Part shown: positions 9,500-16,974 of the stretch, one piece after another | How positions within the stretch are numbered: the first letter of the stretch is position 1 | Layout of the letters: each line of letters begins with the position of its first letter | Source: Chloroflexota bacterium | GTDB taxonomy: Bacteria; Chloroflexota; Dehalococcoidia; DSTF01; JACRBR01 | DNA: 32,306 nucleotides | Direction of reading: 5' to 3' | NCBI GenBank assembly: GCA_016213125.1 | Contig: JACRBR010000195.1 | Coordinates: forward strand, 1 to 32,306 | The notes under the pieces: model-generated | What the model was told of the DNA's origin: nothing | The model's input: only the letters and a program-made list of their open reading frames with translations | Databases searched by the model: none | Translations under genes and position numbers: made by a program

Positions 9500-9529
9500 C
9501 CCGCCAATGCTATGCTCGGCATTGGCGGG
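9500..9529 (-). promoter_or_regulatory. Hairpin in the 5' region of pnp (CCCGCCAATGC-8nt-GCATTGGCGGG)
   Basis: 11-bp perfect inverted repeat about 36 nt upstream of the pnp start codon. Confidence 0.5.
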
Positions 9530-9709
9530 CAATGGCATGTTAAATGACGTTACGCAGCGGCTGATGCTCCGCGGCTGCTTGTGACGACTCGAATGAGGGA
9601 AGTGGTGTGGCCCACCCGCCGCAGCGGGTCTTCCGACGTCAGGGCCCGTCCTCGAGGATCGTCGCTTCGCTTCTTCTCTTCACACCGGGTCACATCTTCC
9701 CGGCGCGCG

Positions 9710-9738
9710 AAAAGGCCTCCGTGTTACTTGCGGAGGCC
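9710..9738 (-). terminator. Rho-independent-type terminator overlapping the rpsO stop codon
   Basis: Minus strand GGCCTCCG-CAAGTAACA-CGGAGGCC-TTTT; the TAA stop lies in the loop. Confidence 0.65.
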
Positions 9739-9993
9739 CAGTTGCTGGAGGACAGCGCGGTAGCGTGACACGTCCGTCTTATTCAGGAAGGCTAGCTGCC
9801 GGCGTCGTTGGCCGACGAGCTTCAACAGCCCTCGCTGCGTCGAGTGATCGTGCCTGTGCTGCTTGAGGTGTTCCGTCAGGGCGTTGATACGGTCCGTCAG
9901 GAGGGCTACTTGCACCTCGGCCGAACCCGTGTCGGTCGCGTGCCGCTTGTGCTGGCCGACGATCTCGGCCTTGCGCTCTACAGTCAGCGCCAT
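9724..9993 (-). CDS. rpsO: 30S ribosomal protein S15
   Basis: [82 protein letters not shown]. Confidence 0.97.
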   Translation of the reverse strand: MALTVERKAEIVGQHKRHATDTGSAEVQVALLTDRINALTEHLKQHRHDHSTQRGLLKLVGQRRRQLAFLNKTDVSRYRAVLQQLGLRK

Positions 9994-10104
9994 CTATTCC
10001 GCGTTTCCTCTCTCTTTAGTACATCCTGAGGCTACCAGAGCCCACACGGGGTGGCAACCGGTGATACACACTAGGGGTTCAAGATTAGGATCGACACCGG
10101 TATC

Positions 10105-10132
10105 TGTCATTCCGAGCGCAGCGAGGAATCTT
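10105..10132. repeat. Dispersed repeat TGTCATTCCGAGCGCAGCGAGGAATCTT (copy A)
   Basis: Same 26-27 nt core at 13725..13751; diverged copy at 13859..13885. Confidence 0.8.
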
Positions 10133-10180
10133 GCCGCTCCCGCCAGCGGCGCTCGTAGCGCTAGCGCTGCCAGGGTAGCT

Positions 10181-10198
10181 GCGGAGCTTCAGCTCCGC
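10181..10198. repeat. Palindrome GCGGAGCTTCAGCTCCGC
   Basis: 8-bp perfect stem; same shape as 13789..13806 and 21941..21961. Confidence 0.6.
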
Positions 10199-10251
10199 CC
10201 ACTGTCTCGGGCGGGTACGTGGTTGCTCCGCAGGCGAACCGACTACTGACG

Positions 10252-11505
10252 CTACGGCACTGGGGTGCGTTGCGACGCCGTACACGTCGGTACTAGGCTC
10301 CTCACGCTCGGCGGCGACACCACCGTCGGCTCGTCGGCCGGTTCTGGCGCCACGCACGTCGGATACGCCACCGGAGGCCCAAAGACGTCCTCCTCCGCGC
10401 CAAGGAAGGTCTTGAACCATCTGGCGAGTTCTGCCTGATCATTGCCAAGCCAGCACGGCCGCTCATACCCGATCCCGATCACCCGCACGTGCTCGCCATC
10501 CGGCTCGACGGTAATCCTGAACCGCCCATTACATGCAAGGGCTGCATTCAGGTAGTACACGCCATCGTGGTACTCGTGTCCGAACAGCGGCCTGCTGTCG
10601 ACCCGTTCCGCGAAATCCTCAAGAGAGCCATCGAGGACCAAGGACGGGACCTCGCCATCGGGATACGTGTAGAACTCCTTCCCCGAATCATCAGGAATTG
10701 GCAACGCCGGAAGCTTCCTTTCAAGCCGCGGCACGAGTTCGTCGCGCACCATCGCGAAAAGCGACTTTCGCGTCGACGCCTTACCGCACGCGCCAGACGC
10801 GTCCAGCGCGACCACGCGAATCGCGCGGTATTGAGCCTTGATGCGCGCCAAGCGGCAGTCGTTATCAAGTAACACGTCAATACTACCGGGCACTGCTGGC
10901 CGAGCACCCGATCGGCCTATGACATCACCATGCGCGTGCCCGCTGGCGTCCAGCCGAATGTGGATCTCGCCCGCGTCGAAGTCGATAGGGAGCACCGCCG
11001 CCGGGTCATCCGGTGCGAATTCGTATTTCAGTCGCGGTGGTTCGCCAAGGAAGCTCGTCGCCGCAAACGAGAACGCAGCAAACCCAAACACGATCGGCGC
11101 AACTCGCAGACGAAGCCCTCCCGTCGCGCCTGCTTCTGATATGCGCAGGCACGTGTGCGAGATCGGCAGAACAACCAGCGCCACCAGGTCCGTGTAATCC
11201 ACCACCCGCCCGATTTCGAAGATCCCGCCCGCGTTCCACCCATCGATCGCCCCCTGAGACAGCGGCGACTTCCACCACACAAACCCAAGCGCCGTAGCGA
11301 GGTAGATCTCCCGGGTCCGCCGCGGAAACAGCGCCGACCAGAACATCGGGAAGATGAACAGCCCCGCGAAGTCCGACAGCTTGCCCGTCAGCACGCCCGG
11401 ATACGCCTGCTTCAGCACGAAGTCGTTCGCCAGCAGGAGCAGAAGCCCCGCCACGAACCCCACTGACGTCAGAACGCGTGCCGCCCGGTCCATCGTGCGT
11501 ATCAT
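10252..11505 (-). CDS. Hypothetical membrane protein
   Basis: Continuous ORF; hydrophobic N-terminal half (VLTSVGFVAGLLLLLANDFVLKQAYPGVLTGKLSDFAGLFIFPMFWSALFPRR), soluble C-terminal half; start at MIRTMDRA or MDRA. Confidence 0.65.
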   Translation of the reverse strand: MIRTMDRAARVLTSVGFVAGLLLLLANDFVLKQAYPGVLTGKLSDFAGLFIFPMFWSALFPRRTREIYLATALGFVWWKSPLSQGAIDGWNAGGIFEIGRVVDYTDLVALVVLPISHTCLRISEAGATGGLRLRVAPIVFGFAAFSFAATSFLGEPPRLKYEFAPDDPAAVLPIDFDAGEIHIRLDASGHAHGDVIGRSGARPAVPGSIDVLLDNDCRLARIKAQYRAIRVVALDASGACGKASTRKSLFAMVRDELVPRLERKLPALPIPDDSGKEFYTYPDGEVPSLVLDGSLEDFAERVDSRPLFGHEYHDGVYYLNAALACNGRFRITVEPDGEHVRVIGIGYERPCWLGNDQAELARWFKTFLGAEEDVFGPPVAYPTCVAPEPADEPTVVSPPSVRSLVPTCTASQRTPVP

Positions 11506-11540
11506 ACGACGGTCACCCACCCCCGGAGGTTCCCCGCCCC

Positions 11541-12434
11541 ATGCCCGTCCCCCAACCCCCAATCACCAACCCCCAATCACCACCGAAGGTGGCCATCGTC
11601 ACCGACAGCACCGCCTGCATCCCCCCGGACGTCGCCGCCCGGTACGGCATCGAGGCCGTCCCCGTCCACATCATCTTCGGCGGCCGCACCTACGCCGATT
11701 CCCTCACCACCGATACGGCCGAGTTCTACGACCGCCTCCGCACCTCCACCGACCGCCCCACCACCGCCGCCCCCTCACCCGGCATGTACATCGAGGCCAT
11801 CGGCCGCGCCGCCCGCCGCGCCGACGCCGTCCTCGTCATCACCGTCTCCGCGCAGTTCAGCGCCATGTACGACTCCGCCCGCGCCGCCATCGACGCCGTC
11901 CACGCCGAGTCCCCCGCCCTCGACATCCGCCTCATGGACTCCCGCAACGCCGCAATGGCCCAGGGCTTCGTCGTCCTCGAGGCCGCCCGCGCAGCCGAGC
12001 GCGGTGCCAACATCGACGACGTGGTCGCCCGCGCCGAAGAGATGACCGGGCGCGTCACCCTGCTCGCCATGCTCGACACCCTCACCTACCTCGCCCGCAG
12101 CGGCCGCGTCCCGCGCGTCGCCGCCTGGGCCGCCGGCGTCCTCCAGGTGAAGCCCGTCGTCCGCTTCAGCGCCTCCGACATCAAGCTCGTCGCCCGCACC
12201 CGCACCCGCCCGAAGGCCCTCGACCGCATGGCCGCCATCTTCGCCGAGTCCACGGCCGGCCGCCGCGTCCACCTCGCCGTCCACCACGCCAACGTCCCCG
12301 AAGACGCCGCCTACTTGCTCGCGGCAGCGCAGCGCTCCGCCGACATCGTCGAGTCCTACGTCACCGAGTTCACGCAGGTCATGGGCGTCCACACCGGCCC
12401 CGGCCTCGCCGGCCTCGCCTGGTGGTGCGAGTGA
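11541..12434 (+). CDS. DegV family (fatty-acid binding) protein
   Basis: VAIVTDSTACIPPDVAARYGIEAVPVHIIFGGRTYADSLT...TAAPSPGMY; GGAGGT at 11525-11530 ahead of ATG 11541. GTG 11589 is an alternative start. Confidence 0.9.
   Translation: MPVPQPPITNPQSPPKVAIVTDSTACIPPDVAARYGIEAVPVHIIFGGRTYADSLTTDTAEFYDRLRTSTDRPTTAAPSPGMYIEAIGRAARRADAVLVITVSAQFSAMYDSARAAIDAVHAESPALDIRLMDSRNAAMAQGFVVLEAARAAERGANIDDVVARAEEMTGRVTLLAMLDTLTYLARSGRVPRVAAWAAGVLQVKPVVRFSASDIKLVARTRTRPKALDRMAAIFAESTAGRRVHLAVHHANVPEDAAYLLAAAQRSADIVESYVTEFTQVMGVHTGPGLAGLAWWCE
11550..11584. repeat. Period-7 tract CCCCAAC-CCCCAAT-CACCAAC-CCCCAAT-CACCACC
   Basis: Five consecutive related heptamers at the 5' end of the degV-family ORF. Confidence 0.75.
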
Positions 12435-12472
12435 GAGGTAAGAGGCGAGAAGCGTGAAGCGAGACGAGAGAC
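12431..12472 (+). repeat. Purine-rich period-7 array (GTGAGAG-GTAAGAG-GCGAGAA-GCGTGAA-GCGAGAC-GAGAGAC)
   Basis: Six degenerate heptamers beginning at the degV stop codon. Confidence 0.75.
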
Positions 12473-12502
12473 GTAGGGGCGAGGCACCGCCTCGCCCTGC
12501 GG
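12473..12502. repeat. Dispersed palindromic repeat GTAGGGGCGAGGCACCGCCTCGCCCTGCGG (copy 2)
   Basis: 29 of 30 bases match 4751..4780. Confidence 0.85.
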
Positions 12503-12537
12503 TACGGCCACCACCATCCACATGCGCCGCGCACACC

Positions 12538-12561
12538 GTAGGGGCATGCTGCGGCATGCCC
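12538..12561. repeat. Related palindrome GTAGGGGCATGCTGCGGCATGCCC
   Basis: Shared GTAGGGGC leader; stem GGGCATGC/GCATGCCC. Confidence 0.65.
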
Positions 12562-12626
12562 GAAGATCCCACAGTCACCCCACCGCCGCCCATGCGAAAG
12601 CGCCACCAACGCCGCGGGACCGGCGT

Positions 12627-12703
12627 CATCCTCCATCCTCCATCCTCCATCTTCCGTCGTCCATCCTCCTTCGCCGCATCCAACCTCTAACATCCAACAT
12701 CCA
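12627..12703 (-). repeat. Pyrimidine-rich period-7 array (CATCCTC x3, CATCTTC, CGTCGTC, CATCCTC, CTTCGCC, GCATCCA, ACCTCTA, ACATCCA x2)
   Basis: Eleven in-phase heptamers read directly. Confidence 0.8.
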
Positions 12704-12714
12704 CGCCCAGTACC

Positions 12715-13660
12715 ATGCCGCACGTGCACCACCGCTCCGTCACCACGCTCCTCCTCGCGGCCGCCATCCTCGTCGCCGTCGCTCCCGCCTGCAACGACGA
12801 CGGCGGCCCGCCCCCCGCCGACCGGCGTCGTCTTCTACGCCAACCGCGACGGCGACGACGACGTCTATATCACCAACCTCGACGGCACCGGCACGCACCA
12901 GCTCACCAACGAGCCCGGCCGCGACTACGAGGGTGACATCTCGCCCGACGGCAAGACCGTCGTCTTCGCCTCACAGCGCGCCACCGGCCCCAACAGCCAG
13001 CTCTTCCTCATGAACGCCGACGGCACCGACGTCCGCCGCCTCACCTTCAGCGCCGACGGCGCGAGCGGCACCGTCATCGACGACTACGCCCACTGGTCGT
13101 CTGACGGCAAGAGCATCGTCTTCCAGCGCTCCAGCGACGCCACCGGCAAGATGGACGCCGACGTCTGGATCATCGACCCCGTCACCGGAGAGGAGCGCCA
13201 GGTCACCGACACCCCGACCAACTGGGACAGCACCCCCAGCTTCACCCACGACAACAACGGCGTCATGTTCGAGCGCGGCGGCGGCTCCGCCGGCTTCTCC
13301 ATCTACCGCGTCGATCTCGTAACCGGCGAGGCCACCCGCATCACCGGAGACGATGCCGGGCGCGCAACGGGCGGCAAGGAGTCGCCGGACGGCAAGCGTA
13401 TCCTCTTCACCTCCGGCATCGATGGCGACGCCGAGGTCTACGTCGCCGAAGCCTACGGGGGGAACATCACCAACCTCACCAACAACGACGCCGCCGACAT
13501 CTACCCTCACTGGTCGCCCGACGGCAAGCGGATCCTCTTCGAGACCGACCGCGACGGCAACCACGAGATCTACGTCATGAACGCCGACGGCACTGAACAG
13601 CGCCGCGTCACCACCGACCCCGGCAAAGACTCCGACCCCCACTGGTCCCGCGCCCACTGA
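12715..13660 (+). pseudogene. TolB/PD40-type propeller lipoprotein interrupted by an apparent +1 nt frameshift in a C6 run (12811-12816)
   Basis: Frame 1: MPHVHHRSVTTLLLAAAILVAVAPACNDDGGPPP. Frame 2 resumes as TGVVFYANRDGDDDVYITNLDGTGTHQLTNEPGRDYEGDISPDGKTVVFAS... to 13660. Removing one C gives 314 aa, the same length as the paralog at 1524..2468. Confidence 0.8.
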
Positions 13661-13709
13661 GTGGGAAGTGAGAAGCGCGACGTGAGACGTGAGACGCGAG
13701 ATGCGCGAA
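13661..13709 (+). repeat. Purine-rich period-7 array (GTGGGAA-GTGAGAA-GCGCGAC-GTGAGAC-GTGAGAC-GCGAGAT-GCGCGAA)
   Basis: Seven in-phase heptamers starting directly after the TGA of the TolB-like ORF. Confidence 0.8.
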
Positions 13710-13724
13710 GCCAGGGACGCGGTA

Positions 13725-13751
13725 TGTCATTCCGAGCGCAGCGAGGAATCT
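13725..13751. repeat. Dispersed repeat TGTCATTCCGAGCGCAGCGAGGAATCT (copy B)
   Basis: Identical to 10105..10131. Confidence 0.85.
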
Positions 13752-13788
13752 AGTGGTGACGCCACCAATCGCCGCCAACCCAGTACTA

Positions 13789-13806
13789 GAGGGGCTTTAG
13801 CCCCTC
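13789..13806. repeat. Palindrome GAGGGGCTTTAGCCCCTC
   Basis: 7-bp perfect stem; follows copy B just as 10181..10198 follows copy A. Confidence 0.65.
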
Positions 13807-13858
13807 CGGATAAGCAGGGGCTTCATCCTCTTAGGTGCGAGGCGCAGGCCTCCTAGTA

Positions 13859-13885
13859 CGATTCCGAGCGCAGCGAGCAAACTTG
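13859..13885. repeat. Diverged copy of the dispersed repeat (CGATTCCGAGCGCAGCGAGCAAACTTG)
   Basis: ATTCCGAGCGCAGCGAG core, followed by CTTGCCGCT as in copy A. Confidence 0.65.
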
Positions 13886-13943
13886 CCGCTGACACCAACG
13901 CGGCTGCATGCGTAAGCGCCAAGCACCGCGCCCGAAGTCCACA

Positions 13944-14034
13944 CCTCCCGCCTCCCGCCTCCCGCCTCCCGCCTCCTGCCTCCCGCCTCCCGCCTCCCGC
14001 CTCCCGCCTCCCGCCTCCGACTTCCAGCATCCAC
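13944..14034 (-). repeat. Period-7 array, (CCTCCCG)n with degenerate last units
   Basis: Ten CCTCCCG/CCTCCTG units from 13944 to 14013, then CCTCCGA, CTTCCAG, CATCCAC. Confidence 0.9.
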
Positions 14035-14036
14035 CC

Positions 14037-15701
14037 CTACTCCGGCACCGGCACCGTGCGCGGCTGGCTCAGCCGCTCGATGATGTTCGCCGTCAGCTTC
14101 CGCAGCCGCGCGTCCGCGAACGCCCCCCGCTCCTCGTGCCCCCAGTCGTCCAGCCCCCAGCTCCACGCGAACGTCCCCGCGTTGAACACCGCCGCCCCGC
14201 TCTCCGCCTTGTAGATCGATGACGCGGCCGTGTCGCTCCCCAGGAACCCGTCGACCGGCGACGCGCCCACCGGAACCAGACCCTCCGGCCGCCTGTCCGG
14301 CGTCGTCATGTGGTCGTACTCGTACCCCACGATCCCCGGGAACGAATCGCCCTCCGTGATCTCCGTGTCCTTGAAGATCCAGTGATCCACGTTCGCCGGC
14401 CGCCACGCCTGGTACTCCGGCGTCGCGTTGGAACCGTACTTCAGGCCCGTGAGCATGCTCTGCGGCCGGTTCACCGGCGGCGCCGAGAACAGCACCGTCG
14501 CCTCCTGCGGACGCTCGCGCGCCAGCGGGTCCAGCGATGCGTCCTTGTAGCACGTCAGCACCCGCGCCTTCCCGTCCTTCGTCGCATCCTCAAGGCGACT
14601 CTGCCAGTACACCTCGTTGCCGCTGAAGAACGCCAGGTTCACCCCCGCGTCCCGCGCCGCCTCCACCGCGTCGTACTGCTGCTTCGTCCAGTACTCGTCG
14701 TGCCCCAGCGACACGAACAGCCGGTGCCGCTGCAGCACCTCGCCGCGCAGGTGCACGTCGACGTTCGTCGTGTACGTCATGTCGTACCCCTGCGACTCCG
14801 CCCACCGCACGAAGTTGTACTCCCACCGGAAGAACTCCCCCGCCCCGTACATCGGCTGGTTGTTCAGCGTCGGGTCGTACGGCCGGTCGTACGAGACGCG
14901 ATACGCGCGCCGCTCTTTCTCGCTGTACCGCCGGTTCGCGCCGAAGGAGCCGTACAGGCTCGCGTCGCCCCACACGTTGTACGCCTGCCAAGTGTTCGTC
15001 GAAGCCTGCACGATAATCGGCGATGTCGCGTCGTCGTCGCGCACCACGAAGATCGCGTACGCATACGTGTCCGACTTCACTTCATGCAGCTTTACGATGT
15101 AGTAGCCGGGCGCCCAGTCGCCGCCCGTCTTGATCTGCAGGCTGCGCTTCCAGTTGCACTCGATGAGGAAGGTGTCGGGTTCCACGCTGCAGGCGTGGCA
15201 CTCCTCCAGGCTGCGCAGCGCGTCCCATCGCCCCTGCGCCTGGCCTTCGTTGTCCTTGTACGACTTCACCAGCCGCCCGCCCGCGCCGCCGTACCAACCC
15301 ATGCGGTACACGTCCGCGTCGAACCGCGCGCCATCGTCCCTGGTGCTCACGTGCAGGTCCACCGTCTCGCCCGGCTGGACGCTGGCCTGCCCGCAGTACG
15401 CCGCGATCTCGCCCTCGAGCGCTGGCCGCTCGGCGATGTGCCAGCCGTTGTCTCCGGGAAGGGCGTTCTCCCGCGCGACCGCGCCGCCCCGCACGTCGAT
15501 GGTCTTCGCCCCACCGTCCCGGCAGCGGAGCGCCAGCAGCCCCCCCGTGGCCACCAACCCCGCCAGGAACTGTCTCCGGTCGACCTTCCGTGCCGCCAGG
15601 AACTGCAGTGGGACACTCCTGTCATCCGCCGCCCGTGTTGTAGCAGATGGATCGCCACCCCGCCCGCCGCGACATAACGCCCGCGCCACGTCCCTCCCCA
15701 T
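14037..15701 (-). CDS. Tat-exported N,N-dimethylformamidase large (beta) subunit-like protein
   Basis: Tat-like KVDRRQFLAGLVATGGLLAL; GHDEYWTKQQYDAVEAARDAGVNLAFFSGNEVYWQSRLE and overall architecture resemble the DMFase large-subunit family. Start uncertain (ORF open to 15785). Confidence 0.6.
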   Translation of the reverse strand: MGRDVARALCRGGRGGDPSATTRAADDRSVPLQFLAARKVDRRQFLAGLVATGGLLALRCRDGGAKTIDVRGGAVARENALPGDNGWHIAERPALEGEIAAYCGQASVQPGETVDLHVSTRDDGARFDADVYRMGWYGGAGGRLVKSYKDNEGQAQGRWDALRSLEECHACSVEPDTFLIECNWKRSLQIKTGGDWAPGYYIVKLHEVKSDTYAYAIFVVRDDDATSPIIVQASTNTWQAYNVWGDASLYGSFGANRRYSEKERRAYRVSYDRPYDPTLNNQPMYGAGEFFRWEYNFVRWAESQGYDMTYTTNVDVHLRGEVLQRHRLFVSLGHDEYWTKQQYDAVEAARDAGVNLAFFSGNEVYWQSRLEDATKDGKARVLTCYKDASLDPLARERPQEATVLFSAPPVNRPQSMLTGLKYGSNATPEYQAWRPANVDHWIFKDTEITEGDSFPGIVGYEYDHMTTPDRRPEGLVPVGASPVDGFLGSDTAASSIYKAESGAAVFNAGTFAWSWGLDDWGHEERGAFADARLRKLTANIIERLSQPRTVPVPE

Positions 15702-16028
15702 CGCCGCGCCGCCTCCCCCGCACCTCGCGGTGGAAAATGTTCCGAAAGTGCAGTGGCGCGCTTGGAGATCGCAGCGCCCGTGCACTACGATCGCCCTTGC
15801 CGCAGGCCCTCCCGGTCGCGCGGCCTGCGACCCGAAGCGCCCCGTCTCCCGGAAGGAGGAAGCTGCGACCCGCCGAAAAACCCAAAAGTGCCGAGCAATT
15901 GAATCTCGGGCGCGCCGAAGGAATGGCGAAACTGCAAAAAGAAATTCCCGGATTAGATTCGATTTCGGCCAGAAACGTTCCCGCGAAGCCGCGAAGAGAC
16001 GGCCGAATTCAACGCGGAAATGGAGGGC

Positions 16029-16895
16029 CTACCCCGAAGAAACCACGAACTCGCGGATCACATCGAGGCCCCGCGGATCGTCGCGAAAGATGCCGTGCCC
16101 CGCGCTCGCGAAGCGCTCGAACCGCACCAGGTGTGGCGGCAACGCCCGCGCGATGTCCTCCTGTGACTCGATCGGCGTGATCGGATCCGCCTCGCCGCCC
16201 AGCACCAGCGTCGGACACCGCACCTTCGCCAGGTCTGCCAGCATGTCGAACGACAGCCCTTCGCCGCCGGGCCCGAGGAAGCTCATCAGCACCTTGCCGC
16301 TCATCACGCTGCGAGCGCGCGCGTCAGGGTCAGGTTTCGCGACGGTGTTGTAGAACGGCATCGCCTCCGTCATCCACTTCAACGCGAACTCCGGCGAGTC
16401 GTACCCGATGGTCAGCGCATGCCGCGCCATCGCCGCGATCTCCGGCCCGCCCGCGCGGTCGAACAGCTCGATGCTGCGCTCGACGTGCGCGTGCCCCTGC
16501 GCCGCCGTGCTCGAGAGGATCAGCTTCCCCGGATGCTCCGGGTGCCGCGTCGCGTACGCGATCGCCACGAATCCGCCGAAGGAGTTCCCCAACACGATCG
16601 GCTTCTCGATCTCCAGCGCGCGGCAGAACTCGAACAGGTCGTCGCCCCACTGCGCCAGCGTCCAAGCCTCCGCGGGCTGCCGGTTGCTGCGCCCGTTGCC
16701 CCGGTGGTCGATGTAGACGACCTGCGCGATATCAGCGAATCGCGAGAACGCGGGCTTATAGCCCGAGTGGTCCATGCCCGGCCCTCCGTGCAGCAGGATC
16801 AGCGTGGGCTGCTCCCGCATGCGTGGCCCGTCGGGCACAAGCTTCGCCCCCTCTACGTCGAAGAAGATCCGTACGCCGTTGACCTCGATGCGCAT
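16029..16895 (-). CDS. Alpha/beta hydrolase (proline iminopeptidase-like)
   Basis: LILLHGGPGMDHSGYKP, VVYIDHRGNGRSNRQ, IVLGNSFGGFVAIAYA, ASAGHGIF. Confidence 0.88.
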   Translation of the reverse strand: MRIEVNGVRIFFDVEGAKLVPDGPRMREQPTLILLHGGPGMDHSGYKPAFSRFADIAQVVYIDHRGNGRSNRQPAEAWTLAQWGDDLFEFCRALEIEKPIVLGNSFGGFVAIAYATRHPEHPGKLILSSTAAQGHAHVERSIELFDRAGGPEIAAMARHALTIGYDSPEFALKWMTEAMPFYNTVAKPDPDARARSVMSGKVLMSFLGPGGEGLSFDMLADLAKVRCPTLVLGGEADPITPIESQEDIARALPPHLVRFERFASAGHGIFRDDPRGLDVIREFVVSSG

Positions 16896-16974
16896 GCCGG
16901 GAAGTCTACTGCGCCTCGCCGCGCGCCAACACAACACCGCGCCGCACGAACCCGGCCGCCCCCCCGCGCTCACC

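Noticed and set aside
9540-9705. Possible small RNA between the rpsO terminator and the pnp leader
   Set aside because: No recognisable promoter or family motif; cannot be distinguished from an ordinary leader.
13944-14020. CRISPR-like array
   Set aside because: Pure 7-nt tandem repeat with no spacers; no cas genes in the window.
15870-16028. Locally A-rich intergenic segment with an open plus-strand frame (15647..16180)
   Set aside because: No start/SD context, no recognisable domain, and it overlaps the minus-strand hydrolase gene; not supportable as a gene.
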